A stretch of DNA of 49,861 nucleotides. Source: Nemertoderma westbladi (taxonomy: Eukaryota > Xenacoelomorpha > Nemertodermatida > Nemertodermatidae). Position 1 is the first letter of the stretch. Every line of letters starts with the position of its first letter. Positions 9,797 through 22,115 of the stretch are shown one piece after another. The stretch covers positions 1-49,861 of the forward strand of contig JAUCBJ010000708.1 in assembly GCA_032718475.1 (NCBI GenBank), in the 5' to 3' direction. The notes under the pieces were generated by a model. The model had not been told where the DNA came from. It worked only from the letters and a program-made list of their open reading frames with translations, and ran no database searches. Position numbers and translations under genes: made by a program.

Positions 9797-12700
9797 ATGG
9801 ATTACATTAGTAATGCGGAGGTCCGGCCACTAGAGGCCAGTGGAATTAACGGACACAATAGGCCTCACAGGCGTCAGTTATCTCCTGACTGGCTGCCTGT
9901 CTCACCCCCTACTGGAGAGAGAGAAGCCAACAATTCTTTGAGTCCCTTTCCTGATGACCTTTCTGGCCCAAACCCTGGGTCACCAGGGAGGCCAGATTGT
10001 GAGGGGGAGAGGGATTCTGGAGTTGGAGGCTACTCTCATGTTCCACCCCGACGAACAAAGCCATTGGTGAATCTGAGGCAAGTCACTAGACTAGCCTCAC
10101 TAAACACCCTAACACTCGGGTCCCCAATGCGACAAGGTGAGCTGACTGCCTTGGCAGATAAGCTTTCTCTTAGCGCAGTGGGTGTTCAAGAGCACCGAAT
10201 GCAGACTGGACAGACTGATGAAGTTCTGATTAAGGACATGGGGGGCGGTTGCCGACTCGCCCTCGCGTCAGCAGATGATAGTGGCAATGGTGGTATTGGT
10301 CTATTGATGAATCCAACTGCACATGCAGCATTGGACAAAATAGACCAAATCTCTAACCGCATCATCCGTTGCCACTTCTCATGTTCTGGAAGACTGGCTA
10401 AGAAGTTTCCTAAGGTGGTTCTGATTGTGTGCTACTCTCCAACTAGTGTTACCCCTGTAGAGGAGGTGGAAAATTTCTACCACAATCTACAAGCAGCTAC
10501 TGATAGAGTGGATCAGCATGCATTCTTAACATTCCTGGGAGACTTTAATGCAAGTCTGCATCAATCACCTACATCGCCCTGGGTCTATAGCAATAGTGTC
10601 AACCGAAATTCCGTCCATCTTCAGGATTTTATCTCTGGAAATGGATTGTTTTCGGCTGGAACCCAGTTAAAGAAGCGAACTGGAAAGCTATGGATTCATA
10701 GTGGACCAAGTGGTCACAAGTCCCAGATAGACCATATTCTGTTTCGTAGGAAGTACAGGAGCTCTATACAAGACTGTAATGCATTTACACTTCGACCCTT
10801 CTCCAGTGATCACCGCCTTATTGTGGCCAAGGTAAGACTTAGTCTGCGTGCTAGCAGAACAACGAAATCTGCCTTGTCGCGGCATGACTGGTCCTCTCTG
10901 TTGCAACAGCCAAGTGTGAGATCCAGCTTCACACTACAGCTGAGCAACACGTATGAGGTTCTTGCCTCTGAGGTGGCAGATCACTGTGAGGGCTATACTG
11001 CCTTCACAGAAGCAGTTAAGTTAGCAGCTGCAGAAACAGTTCCTGTATACCCTCGAAACAGGAAAAGGGCCCCCTGCACTGACAACAAAATCCAGAAGTG
11101 CCGAAATGACCTATATAAGGCGCAGAAGGAGTCCCGACTCAAACAGACTATAGCGGCCAAGAATGCAGTTAAGGCTGCATCTAGGTCCCTGAACAGGCAG
11201 TACTCTGTTAATCTACAGGAGCTAATAAACCAACAGGTTGATGCCATCAATGATGCCGACGACAGCAGGCAATCATCCCAGGCATGGAAATCGATCAACT
11301 TGCTTACTGGGCGGAAAAGCCAACCAACCAACAAGGTTAAGGCTGAATCACCAGCCGATCGCCTCAATGGTTGGAAGGCCCACTTCCAAAAGCTCCTCAA
11401 TAATGACAGGGTATTGCCTGATAACTTTATAGAAGTAAAAGTGTCTGAGTCTGTACTCCCAGATATTCCCATTGGCGATATCTCCTTTGCAGAAGTGAAG
11501 GCTGCTGCAAAGAGCATTAAGACCAATCGTGCCAATGGAGTAGATGGTGTTCCCCCTGAGGTCTTTAAAATACCTGAGTGTTTAAAACTCATCTATCCCA
11601 TCATAGTAGACATGTACCGTACAACAAGAGTCCCACAAGAAATGAAAACAAATAAGTTGGTGCCAGTTCCCAAGAAGGGCAACCTAACACTCTATGGTTC
11701 TTTTCGGGGAATCACATTGATCTCGATTGCTGCAAAGCTATACAATATAATTATATTAAATCGCATCAGGGATCCCATTGAGAGACTGCTCCGTGGAAAT
11801 CAGAATGGGTTCCGTAAAGGTCGTGGGACCATGGAGCCCATTTTGGCACTTAGAAGGATAAATGAAGAGTTATCAAAAAAGAAAGACAGGCATCTGGCTG
11901 TTATCTTTGTTGACTTCTTCAAGGCCTTTGATTCAGTCTCTCGCTCACGTATGTTCAGCATACTTTCATTATATGGGATTCCTGATGAAATTATTGCAGC
12001 AATCAGATCAGTATACGATGGTTCGACAACATTTGTGTCTACTGTTGGCGGTGACACAGAACCATTTGAAGTGTTATGGGGCGTCCTACAGGGAGACACA
12101 CTTGCACCATTCTTGTTCATAATTGTTGTTGACTATGTTCTACGCATGTCCTTAGATCATCATAATGATGATGGGGTGATGATAACTCCACCTACTGTCA
12201 CCAGAAGTCGAGGAAATCCTGCCAAGTACCTAACTGATCTAGACTTTGCTGATGACTTAGAAGTACTCTCAGAATCACTAGAGGGAGCCCAACGGCTCCT
12301 CAGCTCATTAGAACATGCTGCTTCTAGTGTTTGTCTTTTTATTAACTCCAGAAAGACCAAAATGTTGACAGTTAACTTTGAAAGTCCTCAGCAAGTCTCT
12401 GATCGGATGAGCATAAGCTCAAAAGATGGTATGCTTGAGCATGTGGATGACTTCTGTTACCTGGGATCATGGATCCGGAAGTCAGGATCATGGATCATGT
12501 CAGTATCCTTCGAATATGTAAGGGAAAGGCATGGGCAGCCTTGAATAGCCTTTCCAGGATTTGGAAGTCACCGAGAATTAATCGGAAACTTAAGGTCCGG
12601 TTATTTAGAGCAGCAGTAGTTCCAGTACTCCTCTATGGGAGTCCATGCTGGGCTCTAACTGCTGAGGACACCAAATCTCTGGATGGCACATTCACAAGAA

Positions 12701-13037
12701 TGCTACGCCGGGTTCATTGTGTCAAGTTCAATGCACACATCTCCAACCAGACACTATATAACATTGGAGGTGTCTCATTGGTTCCCCCAAGCTTGACACT
12801 AGAACAAAATCGCCTCCACTTTGCAGGACATTGCTTTCGCCGTGAGGACCAGCCAGTGCATAATCTTTTACTTTGGCAGCCTCATGGAGTGAATAAGCAT
12901 GGTGGACAGCCCATGACTTTTTGAGACGCATCTTAAAGGACACTGGCCTTGAAGATGCGGATGATCTAGCAAATGCCATGGGTGATAGGGAGTTGTGGCG
13001 GTGCAATTTTGTCGATAAGCCGGCACAGTATTCTTAA
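9797..13037 (+). pseudogene. Endonuclease-reverse transcriptase of RTE copy 1 (frameshifted)
   Basis: The first ATG is at 9797. Residues about 85-370 form an AP-type endonuclease (exonuclease-endonuclease-phosphatase fold: GGIGLL, CYSPT, LGDFNAS, IDHILF, SSDHR). A linker and reverse transcriptase follow, with NGVDGVPPEVFK, NGFRKGRG, VIFVDFFKAFDSV, GVLQGDTLAP and the catalytic LDFADD at about 12239-12256. The first frame stops at 12544 after a local sequence duplication near 12480 (GGATCATGGATC repeated). The missing C-terminal part continues in another frame at 12469-12924, and a one-base deletion near 12920 breaks it again before the TAA at 13037. Copy 2 has neither of these lesions. It would nick and reverse-transcribe its own RNA at the target; this copy is inactive as it stands. 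Confidence 0.85.
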
Positions 13038-13083
13038 AAATGCAGCTGCAATGCAGCATGCCGATCCTAGTAGTAGTCCCCTC

Positions 13084-13317
13084 GATTGCAATAGTTTTAG
13101 AGGAATTACTGTTATGGACTCTCTCGCCAAAATTTACGACTCGATATTATCTAAGCATTTGTCCTATTGGTGGCAACCTGACTTAGAACAGGCAGGAGCG
13201 CAGAATAAATAGAGCTGTTTAGACCACATTCTAGAGCTGAGATTAATCATTGATTATGCCAGGAGATCAATGCTGATACTTGTAGTCTTCAACAGCGCAG
13301 TGGCGGTATGGCTAATG
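13084..13317 (+). pseudogene. Reverse-transcriptase relic of a different non-LTR element
   Basis: Directly after the RTE tail, one frame reads RT fingers and palm motifs (FRGITVMDSLAKIYDSIL, then EQAGAQ). After a single in-frame TAG it continues with SCLDHILELRLIIDYARR. This is unlike the RTE above and the CR1-like elements further right, so a third RT lineage left this fragment. RTE copy 1 probably inserted beside it. Confidence 0.65.
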
Positions 13318-13328
13318 TCGCATTATGG

Positions 13329-13383
13329 AAAGTCGCATTACGGCTAATTTTCAGAGTAGCCGTAACGCGACTTTGAAAGTCGC
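13329..13383. repeat. Hairpin cluster built on AAAGTCGC
   Basis: AAAGTCGCATTACGGCT (13329-13345) and its inverse at 13358-13374 pair with one mismatch over 17 bp around a 12-bp loop. The second arm overlaps a perfect palindrome GCGACTTT-G-AAAGTCGC (13367-13383). It sits 60-115 bp upstream of the exon 3 acceptor. Confidence 0.8.
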
Positions 13384-13443
13384 GGTACAGCTACTCAAAA
13401 AGTCGCGTCACAACCAAACGTTAATATTCGTTTGTTTTTTAAG

Positions 13444-16400
13444 GTGCTTTGAAACAAATCTCAGTTGGAGATGGTGCTGTTTGGGGTGTAAATTCCAATG
13501 ATGATATTTTCATCCGCCTTGGAATCTCAGAGAGCAATCCAAAAGGTTCAGGATGGAAACATATTGCAGGAAAGCTTAAACAAATCTCAGTCTGTTCAAC
13601 GACTAACCAGGTATGGGGTGTCAACTCTGGAGATAGCATATTTCGCCGAAATGGAATAGAAGCGCCTACCCTTGAAGGAACTGGATGGGTCCATATTGCT
13701 GGTGGGTTGAGTCATATTTCAATAGGACCTTTGGGAGTTTGGGGTGTTAATTCTGGAGGTACCGCATATTACAGAACAATGACGTTTGGAGGTAGTGGAA
13801 CAGATGGTACTGGATGGAAAAGCACCCATGGATCTCACTTATCAAGGATTGAGGTAGGATATGGTGTTCTTTGGGCTCAAAGTGGTAACAAAGTTTATGT
13901 TCGCTTGGAAGATGCAAATAATTTAATGTCAGGTGAATGGAAAATTATAAATGAAAATCTTAAGCAAGTTAGTATTGGTGGTCATTCTAATTGTGTATGG
14001 GGTGTATCTACAGACAACTCTGCTACAATGCTGAAAAACGATTGTCAGGTATATAATGAGGCACAATCTCTTATTGGGCCTCCAAAAGGAACATCATGGA
14101 CCAAAATACCTGGTGGCCTTAAATGGGTGAGTGTTGGCCAAGCAGGTGTTTGGGGTGTCAATTCAGGTGATAACATATATTATAGAACAGGCACTTATGA
14201 GGCATGCCATACAGGTACTGGGTGGCAACAAATTCCTGGAGGCCTTAGCAACATTGCAGTTGGTAATGATGTTGTCTGGGGTGTAAATAGTGCTGGAAAT
14301 ATTTACTATCGTGCTGGAATCCATGCAGCACTTCCAGTAGGTTCTGATTGGGTACAAGTTGCTGGTGGTCTCTCACGAGTTGCAGTTGACTCCACCACTA
14401 ATGGAATGTGGGGGGTTAATAGCAATGATGACATATATGTAAGGAGTGGGGCCTCTCTGTCAAACCCAGCTGGTACAAGTTGGACACATGTTGGTGGAAA
14501 ACTTATGGACATTACCTTTGGAGGTGCAGGGGTTTGGGGTGTTAATCGTGGGCATACAATGTATTACATGCAAAACACATTTGGATCAAAGTCTGCAGTA
14601 ACTTCCTGGAGTGCACAGGCTGGAAGTTCATGGAACACAATTAGTTCTGGCAAAGATGGTGTTATTTGGGCAATTGCAACTAACAGTGAAATATTTGCTG
14701 CAAAGGTAGATGCATCAAACGTTTCTCCGAATTGGCATAAGATTGAAGGGGGTTTAATGCAAGCAAGTATAAGCAACTGGGATGGAGCTGTATGGGGTGT
14801 TAATAATGGAAATGATATTTGGTTTAGAGAGGGTACATGTGAAAAAGATGATGCCCATATCATAAATAAAATTCCTGAGATAACAGGAACTTCATGGACC
14901 AATGTAGCAGGTGGCCTTAAATGGGTGAGTGTTGGCCAAGCAGGTGTTTGGGGTGTCAATTCAGGTGATAACATATATTATAGAACAGGCACTTATGAGG
15001 CATGCCATACAGGTAGTGGTTGGCAACAAATTCCTGGAGGCCTTAGCAACATTGCAGTTGGTAATGATGTTGTCTGGGGTGTAAATAGTGCTGGAAATAT
15101 TTACTATCGTAATGGAATTCATAGTCCAAATCCCATTGGTTCTGATTGGGTACAAGTTGCGGGTGGCCTCTCACGAGTTGCAGTTGACTCCACCACTAAT
15201 GGAATGTGGGGGGTTAATAGTAATGATGACATATATGTAAGGAGTGGAGCCTCTCTGTCAAACCCAGCTGGTACAAGTTGGACACATGTTGGTGGAAAAC
15301 TTATGGACATTACCTTCGGAGGTGCAGGTGTTTGGGGTGTCAATAGTGGACGTACAATGTATTACATGCAAAACACTTTCGGATCAAGGTCTGCTGTGAC
15401 TTCCTGGAGTGCTCAACTTGGAGGTGCGTGGAATACAATTAGTTCTGGCAAAGATGGTATTATTTGGGCTACAAAATCAAACCAAGAAATATATGGTGCC
15501 AAAGTATCAGCAGACAATCCTATTCCAGAATGGCATAGAGTTGATGGTGGACTAATACAAGCAAGTGTCAGCAATTACAATGGTGCTGTTTGGGGTGTCA
15601 ATAGCGGAAATGGAATTTGGTTTAGAGAGGGGAGATGTGCAAAAACAGATATACACACACATGATGCAGATGAAGGTATTATAGGAAACTCATGGACCAA
15701 TGTAGCAGGTGGTCTTAAATGGGTGAGTGTTGGCCAAGCAGGTGTTTGGGGTGTCAATTCAGGTGATAACATATATTATAGAACAGGTACTTATGAGGCA
15801 TGCCATACAGGTACTGGGTGGCAACAAATTCCTGGAGGCCTTAGCAACATTGCAGTTGGTAATGATGTTGTCTGGGGTGTAAATAGTGCTGGAAATATTT
15901 ACTATCGTAATGGAATTCATAGTCCAAATCCCATTGGTTCTGATTGGGTACAAGTTGCTGGTGGCCTCTCACGAGTTGCAGTTGACTCCACCACTAATGG
16001 AATGTGGGGGGTTAATAGTAATGATGATATATTTGTAAGGAGTGGGGCCTCTCTGGCAAACCCAGCTGGTACAAGTTGGACACATGTCGGTGGAAAACTT
16101 ATGGACATTACCTTCGGAGGTGCAGGTGTTTGGGGTGTCAATAGTGGACGTACAATGTATTACATGCAAAACACTTTCGGATCAAGGTCTGCTGTGACTT
16201 CCTGGAGTGCTCAACTTGGAGGTGCATGGAATACAATTAGTTCTGGCAAAGATGGTATTATTTGGGCTACAAAATCAAACCAAGAAATATATGGTGCCAA
16301 AGTATCAGCAGACAATCCTATTCCAGAATGGCATAGAGTTGATGGTGGACTAATACAAGCAAGTGTCAGCAATTACAATGGTGCTGTTTGGGGTGTCAAT

Positions 16401-19400
16401 AGTGGAAATGGAATTTGGTTTAGAGAGGGGAGATGTGCAAAAACAGATGTACACACACCTGATGCAGATGAAGGTATTATAGGAAACTCATGGACCAATG
16501 TAGCAGGTGGTCTTAAATGGGTGAGTGTTGGCCAAGCAGGTGTTTGGGGTGTCAATTCAGGTGATAACATATATTATAGAACAGGCACTTATGAGGCATG
16601 CCATACAGGTACTGGGTGGCAACAAATTCCTGGAGGCCTTAGCAACATTGCAGTTGGTAATGATGTTGTCTGGGGTGTAAATAGTGCTGGAAATATTTAC
16701 TATCGTAATGGAATTCATAGTCCAAATCCCATTGGTTCTGATTGGGTACAAGTTGCTGGTGGCCTCTCACGAGTTGCAGTTGACTCCACCACTAATGGAA
16801 TGTGGGGGGTTAATAGTAATGATGATATATTTGTAAGGAGTGGGGCCTCTCTGGCAAACCCAGCTGGTACAAGTTGGACACATGTCGGTGGAAAACTTAT
16901 GGACATTACCTTCGGAGGTGCAGGTGTTTGGGGTGTCAATAGAGGACATACAATGTATTACATGCAAAACACTTTCGGATCAAGGTCTGCAGTGACTTCC
17001 TGGAGTGCTCAACTTGGAGGTGCATGGAATACAATTAGTTCTGGCAAAGATGGTATTATTTGGGCTACAAAATCAAACCAAGAAATATATGGTGCCAAAG
17101 TGTCAGCAGACAATCCTGTTCCAGAATGGCATAGAGTTGATGGTGGACTAATACAAGCAAGTGTCAGCAATTACAATGGTGCTGTTTGGGGTGTCAATAG
17201 TGGAAATGGAATTTGGTTTAGAGAAGGGAGATGTGCAAAAACAGATGTACACACACCTGATGCAGATGAAGGTATTATAGGAAACTCATGGACCAATGTA
17301 GCAGGTGGTCTTAAATGGGTGAGTGTTGGCCAAGCAGGTGTTTGGGGTGTCAATTCAGGTGATAATATATATTATAGAACAGGCACTTATGAGGCATGCC
17401 ATACAGGTAGTGGTTGGCAACAAATTCCTGGAGGCCTTAGCAACATTGCAGTTGGTAATGATGTTGTCTGGGGTGTAAATAGTGCTGGAAATATTTACTA
17501 TCGTAATGGAATTCATAGTCCAAATCCCATTGGTTCTGATTGGGTACAAGTTGCTGGTGGCCTCTCACGAGTTGCAGTTGACTCCACCACTAATGGAATG
17601 TGGGGGGTTAATAGTAATGATGATATATTTGTAAGGAGTGGGGCCTCTCTGGCAAACCCAGCTGGTACAAGTTGGACACATGTCGGTGGGAAACTTATGG
17701 ACATTACCTTCGGAGGTGCAGGTGTTTGGGGTGTCAATAGAGGACATACAATGTATTACATGCAAAACACTTACGGATCAAGGTCTGCAGTGACTTCCTG
17801 GAGTGCTCAGCTTGGAGGTGCATGGAATACAATTAGTTCTGGCAAAGATGGTATTATTTGGGCTACAAAATCAAACCAAGAAATATATGGTGCCAAAGTA
17901 TCAGCAGACAATCCTATTCCAGAATGGCATAGAGTTGATGGTGGACTAATACAAGCAAGTGTCAGCAATTACAATGGTGCTGTTTGGGGTGTCAATAGTG
18001 GAAATGGAATTTGGTTTAGAGAAGGGAGATGTGCAAAAACAGATGTACACACACCTGATGCAGATGAAGGTATTATAGGAAACTCATGGACCAATGTAGC
18101 AGGTGGTCTTAAATGGGTGAGTGTTGGCCAAGCAGGTGTTTGGGGTGTCAATTCAGGTGATAATATATATTATAGAACAGGCACTTATGAGGCATGCCAT
18201 ACAGGTAGTGGTTGGCAACAAATTCCTGGAGGCCTTAGCAACATTGCAGTTGGTAATGATGTTGTCTGGGGTGTAAATAGTGCTGGAAATATTTACTATC
18301 GTAATGGAATTCATAGTCCAAATCCCATTGGTTCTGATTGGGTACAAGTTGCTGGTGGCCTCTCACGAGTTGCAGTTGACTCCACCACTAATGGAATGTG
18401 GGGGGTTAATAGCAATGATGACATATATGTAAGGAGTGGGGCCTCTCTGGCAAACCCAGTTGGTACAAGTTGGACACATGTCGGTGGAAAACTTATGGAC
18501 ATTACCTTCGGAGGTGCAGGTGTTTGGGGTGTCAATAGTGGACGTACAATGTATTACATGCAAAACACTTTCGGATCAAGGTCTGCTGTGACTTCCTGGA
18601 GTGCTCAACTTGGAGGTGCATGGAATACAATTAGTTCTGGCAAAGATGGTATTATTTGGGCTACAAAATCAAACCAAGAAATATATGGTGCCAAAGTATC
18701 TGCAGACAATCCTATTCCAGAATGGCATAGAGTTGATGGTGGACTAATACAAGCAAGTGTCAGCAATTACAATGGTGCTGTTTGGGGTGTCAATAGCGGA
18801 AATGGAATTTGGTTTAGAGAGGGGAGATGTGCAAAAACAGATGTACACACACCTGATGCAGATGAAGGTATTATAGGAAACTCATGGACCAATGTAGCAG
18901 GTGGTCTTAAATGGGTGAGTGTTGGCCAAGCAGGTGTTTGGGGTGTCAATTCAGGTGATAATATATATTATAGAACAGGCACTTATGAGGCATGCCATAC
19001 AGGTAGTGGTTGGCAACAAATTCCTGGAGGCCTTAGCAACATTGCAGTTGGTAATGATGTTGTCTGGGGTGTAAATAGTGCTGGAAATATTTACTATCGT
19101 AATGGAATTCATAGTCCAAATCCCATTGGTTCTGATTGGGTACAAGTTGCGGGTGGCCTCTCACGAGTTGCAGTTGACTCCACCACTAATGGAATGTGGG
19201 GGGTTAATAGTAATGATGACATATATGTAAGGAGTGGGGCCTCTCTGTCAAACCCAGCTGGTACAAGTTGGACACATGTCGGTGGGAAACTTATGGACAT
19301 TACCTTCGGAGGTGCAGGTGTTTGGGGTGTCAATAGAGGACGTACAATGTATTACATGCAAAACACTTTCGGATCAAGGTCTGCTGTGACTTCCTGGAGT

Positions 19401-20429
19401 GCTCAACTTGGAGGTGCATGGAATACAATTAGTTCTGGCAAAGATGGTATTATTTGGGCTACAAAATCAAACCAAGAAATATATGGTGCCAAAGTATCAG
19501 CAGACAATCCTATTCCAGAATGGCATAGAGTTGATGGTGGACTAATACAAGCGAGTGTCAGCAATTACAATGGTGCTGTTTGGGGTGTCAATAGCGGAAA
19601 TGGAATTTGGTTTAGAGAGGGGAGATGTGCCAAAACAGCTCCCCATACCCCTCCAAATGATTATCAGTTGACTGGAACATCGTGGTCCAATGTAGCAGGC
19701 GGCCTTAAATGGGTGAGTGTTGGTCAAGCAGGTGTTTGGGGAGTGAATTCAGGTGATAATATCTATTACAGATCAGGTACATATGGCTCATGCAGTTCTG
19801 GTTCTGGATGGCAGCACATTCCTGGAGGGCTAAGCAATATCGCCGTCGGTAATAACATTGTATGGGGAACCAACTCAGGAGGAAATATTTACATTCGTCA
19901 CGGCATTCATGGAGGAAATCCGGCTGGTGCTGGCTGGACACAAATTGCTGGTGGCCTCACTCGAGTTGCAGTTGACTCCACCACTAATGGAATGTGGGGG
20001 GTTAACAGAATTGATGACATATATGTAAGGAGTGGGGCCTCTCTGTCAAACCCAGCTGGTACAGGTTGGACACATGTTGGTGGAAAACTTATGGACATTA
20101 CCTTTGGAGGTGCAGGTGTTTGGGGTGTCAATAGAGGGCGTACAATGTATTACATGCAAAACACTTTCGGATCAAGGTCTGTAGTGACTTCCTGGAGTGC
20201 TAAAAGTGGAGGTGGATGGAATACAATTAGTTCTGGCAAAGATGGTATTCTGTGGGCTACAAAATCAAACCAAGAAATATATGCAGCCCGGGTGGGTGGG
20301 GACAACGCAGCTCCAAAGTGGGTCAGGATTGATGGTGGCTTAATCCAAGCAAGTGTTAGCAGTTACAATGGTGTTGTTTGGGGTGTTAATAGCGGTGGCG
20401 GAATTTATATTAGAAATGGGATTTGTTAA
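13444..20429 (+). CDS. Tectonin-repeat lectin-like secreted protein, exon 3: 53 blades
   Basis: A single 7-kb exon enters in phase 1 and ends at TAA 20427-20429. With exon 2 it gives a 2406-residue precursor. The sequence is a run of 40-53-residue tectonin blades, each with a strand ending in a conserved glycine, a VWGVN core and an I-Y-x-R strand. Family background: tectonins, horseshoe-crab L-6 and fish-egg lectins fold six such blades into one beta-propeller that binds sugars or bacterial surfaces. Here the first five blades complete propeller 1 with exon 2, then eight 266-residue units of six blades follow (starts 14115 plus 798 per unit; the last is 242 residues). Each unit has one Cys in blade 1 (GTYEAC, GTYGSC) and one in blade 6 (GRCAKT, GTCEK); the final Cys is the last residue. 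There is no membrane segment or catalytic domain. Likely a secreted, multivalent recognition protein; the ligand is unknown. Confidence 0.95.
14115..20426 (+). repeat. Tandem array of eight units, exact 798-bp period (one six-bladed propeller each)
   Basis: The unit start GGCCTTAAATGGGTGAGTG (or GGTCTT...) recurs at 14115, 14913, 15711, 16509, 17307, 18105, 18903 and 19701, always 798 bp apart. The six units starting 14913-18903 are nearly identical. The first unit differs in blades 5-6, and the last in blades 1-2 and part of 5-6. Variants such as IYVRSG/IFVRSG, SNP/ANP and NSGR/NRGH/NRGR are distributed as mosaics among units, which suggests exchange between them. Confidence 0.97.
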
Positions 20430-21602
20430 AAAAGCTTTATTCTAAAACTTTCTTTTGGTTGTTGGTATTATTATGCTACTTCTCACTTGGTGATTTTGGT
20501 ATTATATTAGCATTTAAAGAGATGTGGTATAACAGTTGGCGTTTCCAACATACAATTCACAAGGCTATTCTCCAATTCTCCAATAGTCCTATTTTGAATG
20601 AAATCTTTTCATATCGTATACATTTCTACATATAAATATTATAAATGCGTATATTTTCAAATTGGAACGGATTCTAGACAATAATTATCACAGAACAACG
20701 GATTCGTCCAACTAATCAGGCTGTATGGCAGTTGCCGAACATCTGCATTAGATACTACTGTGAAAGTCGTGGATGATATAACTTGTAACGAATCTCGTTT
20801 CGTGACAAACGTTGACCAATTGGGATAGACTTATTATCTCTGACTCTAAATTGGTAATTTACACAATGCACCTAATGCATTCTTAATAACTTTTAAATTA
20901 TAGATATTGTACTTACTGGATGTTGTACTGAAGAAGGTGATGGCATGTGGCACCTTAGGGTCATACACCCACAGATAAGCCTAATTGTTTATATGTTTAT
21001 TAAAAAGAGTAAACTCGCCAAGAATGCACTTTATTAAAATCATCACAAACTCACCAAACAGAATGTTCTATCCCGGTTTCACAGCATATTTTGCCCCCTG
21101 AATATTATGCCCCCCCCCCCCCCCCCCCCCGGATAAAATCCGCAAGCGTATTATGACCCCCAGGACCAAATACGCTAGCATAAACTGCCATAAGGGGGGT
21201 TAGTATCTGCTAGAAGATATTGTCCGGTGTTCGCAGTTTCGGCCCCTTCTTTTTCCCTTTCTTTTCACTCGATTTGATGTCAGTTTCTGCAGTAGACTAG
21301 GTAGCTACCGGTAGCTAACTGCCTTCTGCTACAAATAAAAATACAATAGGACATAAGAACAATCAAGAATAAAAGTATGGACAAAAATAACCCAAAGTTT
21401 ACAACTATAGTGACACTACGAAACTGAAAGTAAATAATAAATTCTATTAAATTTTGAATTTTGGATATTTTGGAAATAAAGAACCAACAGACCAACACCG
21501 TTGGAAGTGACATAAGCCTAATTACTGTATGGTTTACCTATTGCTTGACTGCCTGATTTTTTTGGCTCACACTTATAAGCCTAGTAAAGATATAACTGTA
21601 CA
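20430..21602. other. Intergenic, no supported gene
   Basis: This should contain the tectonin 3' UTR. No AATAAA is seen close to the stop; TATAAA-like strings near 20629-20645 are possible weak poly(A) signals. Also present: a 21-bp poly-C run (21110-21130) and a 16-bp perfect palindrome TAGCTACCGGTAGCTA (21302-21317). Confidence 0.5.
21110..21130. repeat. Poly-C tract (21 C)
   Basis: An uninterrupted C homopolymer, similar in kind to those at 7058, 9186 (as G) and 44751 (as G). Confidence 0.95.
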
Positions 21603-22115
21603 ATGAGCCGCTTATCCGAACAAACAATAATTCAGATCAGAGAAGACCTGGATGAAGAGAAAAGCAATCTAACTGATAGCATTAATAACCTAGACACAGT
21701 TATCCAAGATAAGGTTCGCAACGAAGTCGAAACTCTAACTAAGGGCCTAGAATTAAAAAATTCGGTAATAGATAATATTACACAAAACGTTTACATGGCC
21801 ATCGAACACGAGATTTCACACATGAAGAAAGATATGACGAAATGCGCTGACAACTACACTAAAATCACTGAACGCCTCAATGATTTGTCATCGGAGGTAG
21901 ATGACCAAGAACAATATTCACGTCGCAATTGCGTTCTTCTTCACGGTTTTACTCAGGGGGATGACGACATCGACCTTCCTGCACGCCACGCCGTCGACTT
22001 CATAAATAAGAAACTTGGTCTTAACTTGGGTATTCATGACGTCGATAGATGCCACAACTTAATAAACAGAGCGGCCACGAACCAGGAAAAAGATAAAACC
22101 CACGATTCGGATGAC

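Larger units (their letters stand above)
9217..13077 (+). mobile_element. RTE-type non-LTR retrotransposon, copy 1, nearly full length, in intron 2
   Basis: This holds a GC-richer 5' UTR (to 9796), one long EN-RT frame, a very short 3' UTR and a TAG-repeat tail (ending about 13077). The same 3' end and tail recur at 33395-33440 and, inverted, at 34990-35030, which defines the family end. Its 5' limit is not certain; I place it after the poly-G run. Clade assignment is by motif resemblance to RTE/BovB-like elements (RGTMEPILALRRI, FVDFFKAFDSV, GVLQGDTLAP, DLDFADD) and is tentative. Confidence 0.8.
6933..13443 (+). other. Intron 2 of the tectonin-repeat gene (6.5 kb, mobile-element rich)
   Basis: This is a GT-AG intron in phase 1: donor AAG/GTATGG and acceptor TTTGTTTTTTAAG/GTG. 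It carries an 871-bp fold-back element, a SINE, poly-C and poly-G tracts, a nearly full-length RTE-type retrotransposon in the sense direction, an RT relic and a hairpin cluster 70 bp before the acceptor. The intron is inferred from the frame and repeat signature on both sides, not from a transcript. Confidence 0.85.

Noticed and set aside
13449-13451. TTG as the start of a separate tectonin gene
   Set aside because: Splice acceptor AAG/GT at 13443 and blade continuity with exon 2 make this an internal codon.
14163-20131. Regular series of minus-strand frames every 798 bp across the tectonin array
   Set aside because: They are antisense shadows of the repeat; the plus-strand frame explains all of them and is far longer.
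14115-20426. CRISPR or satellite array
   Set aside because: The long regular repeat encodes a continuous protein with variable but meaningful substitutions; there are no spacers.
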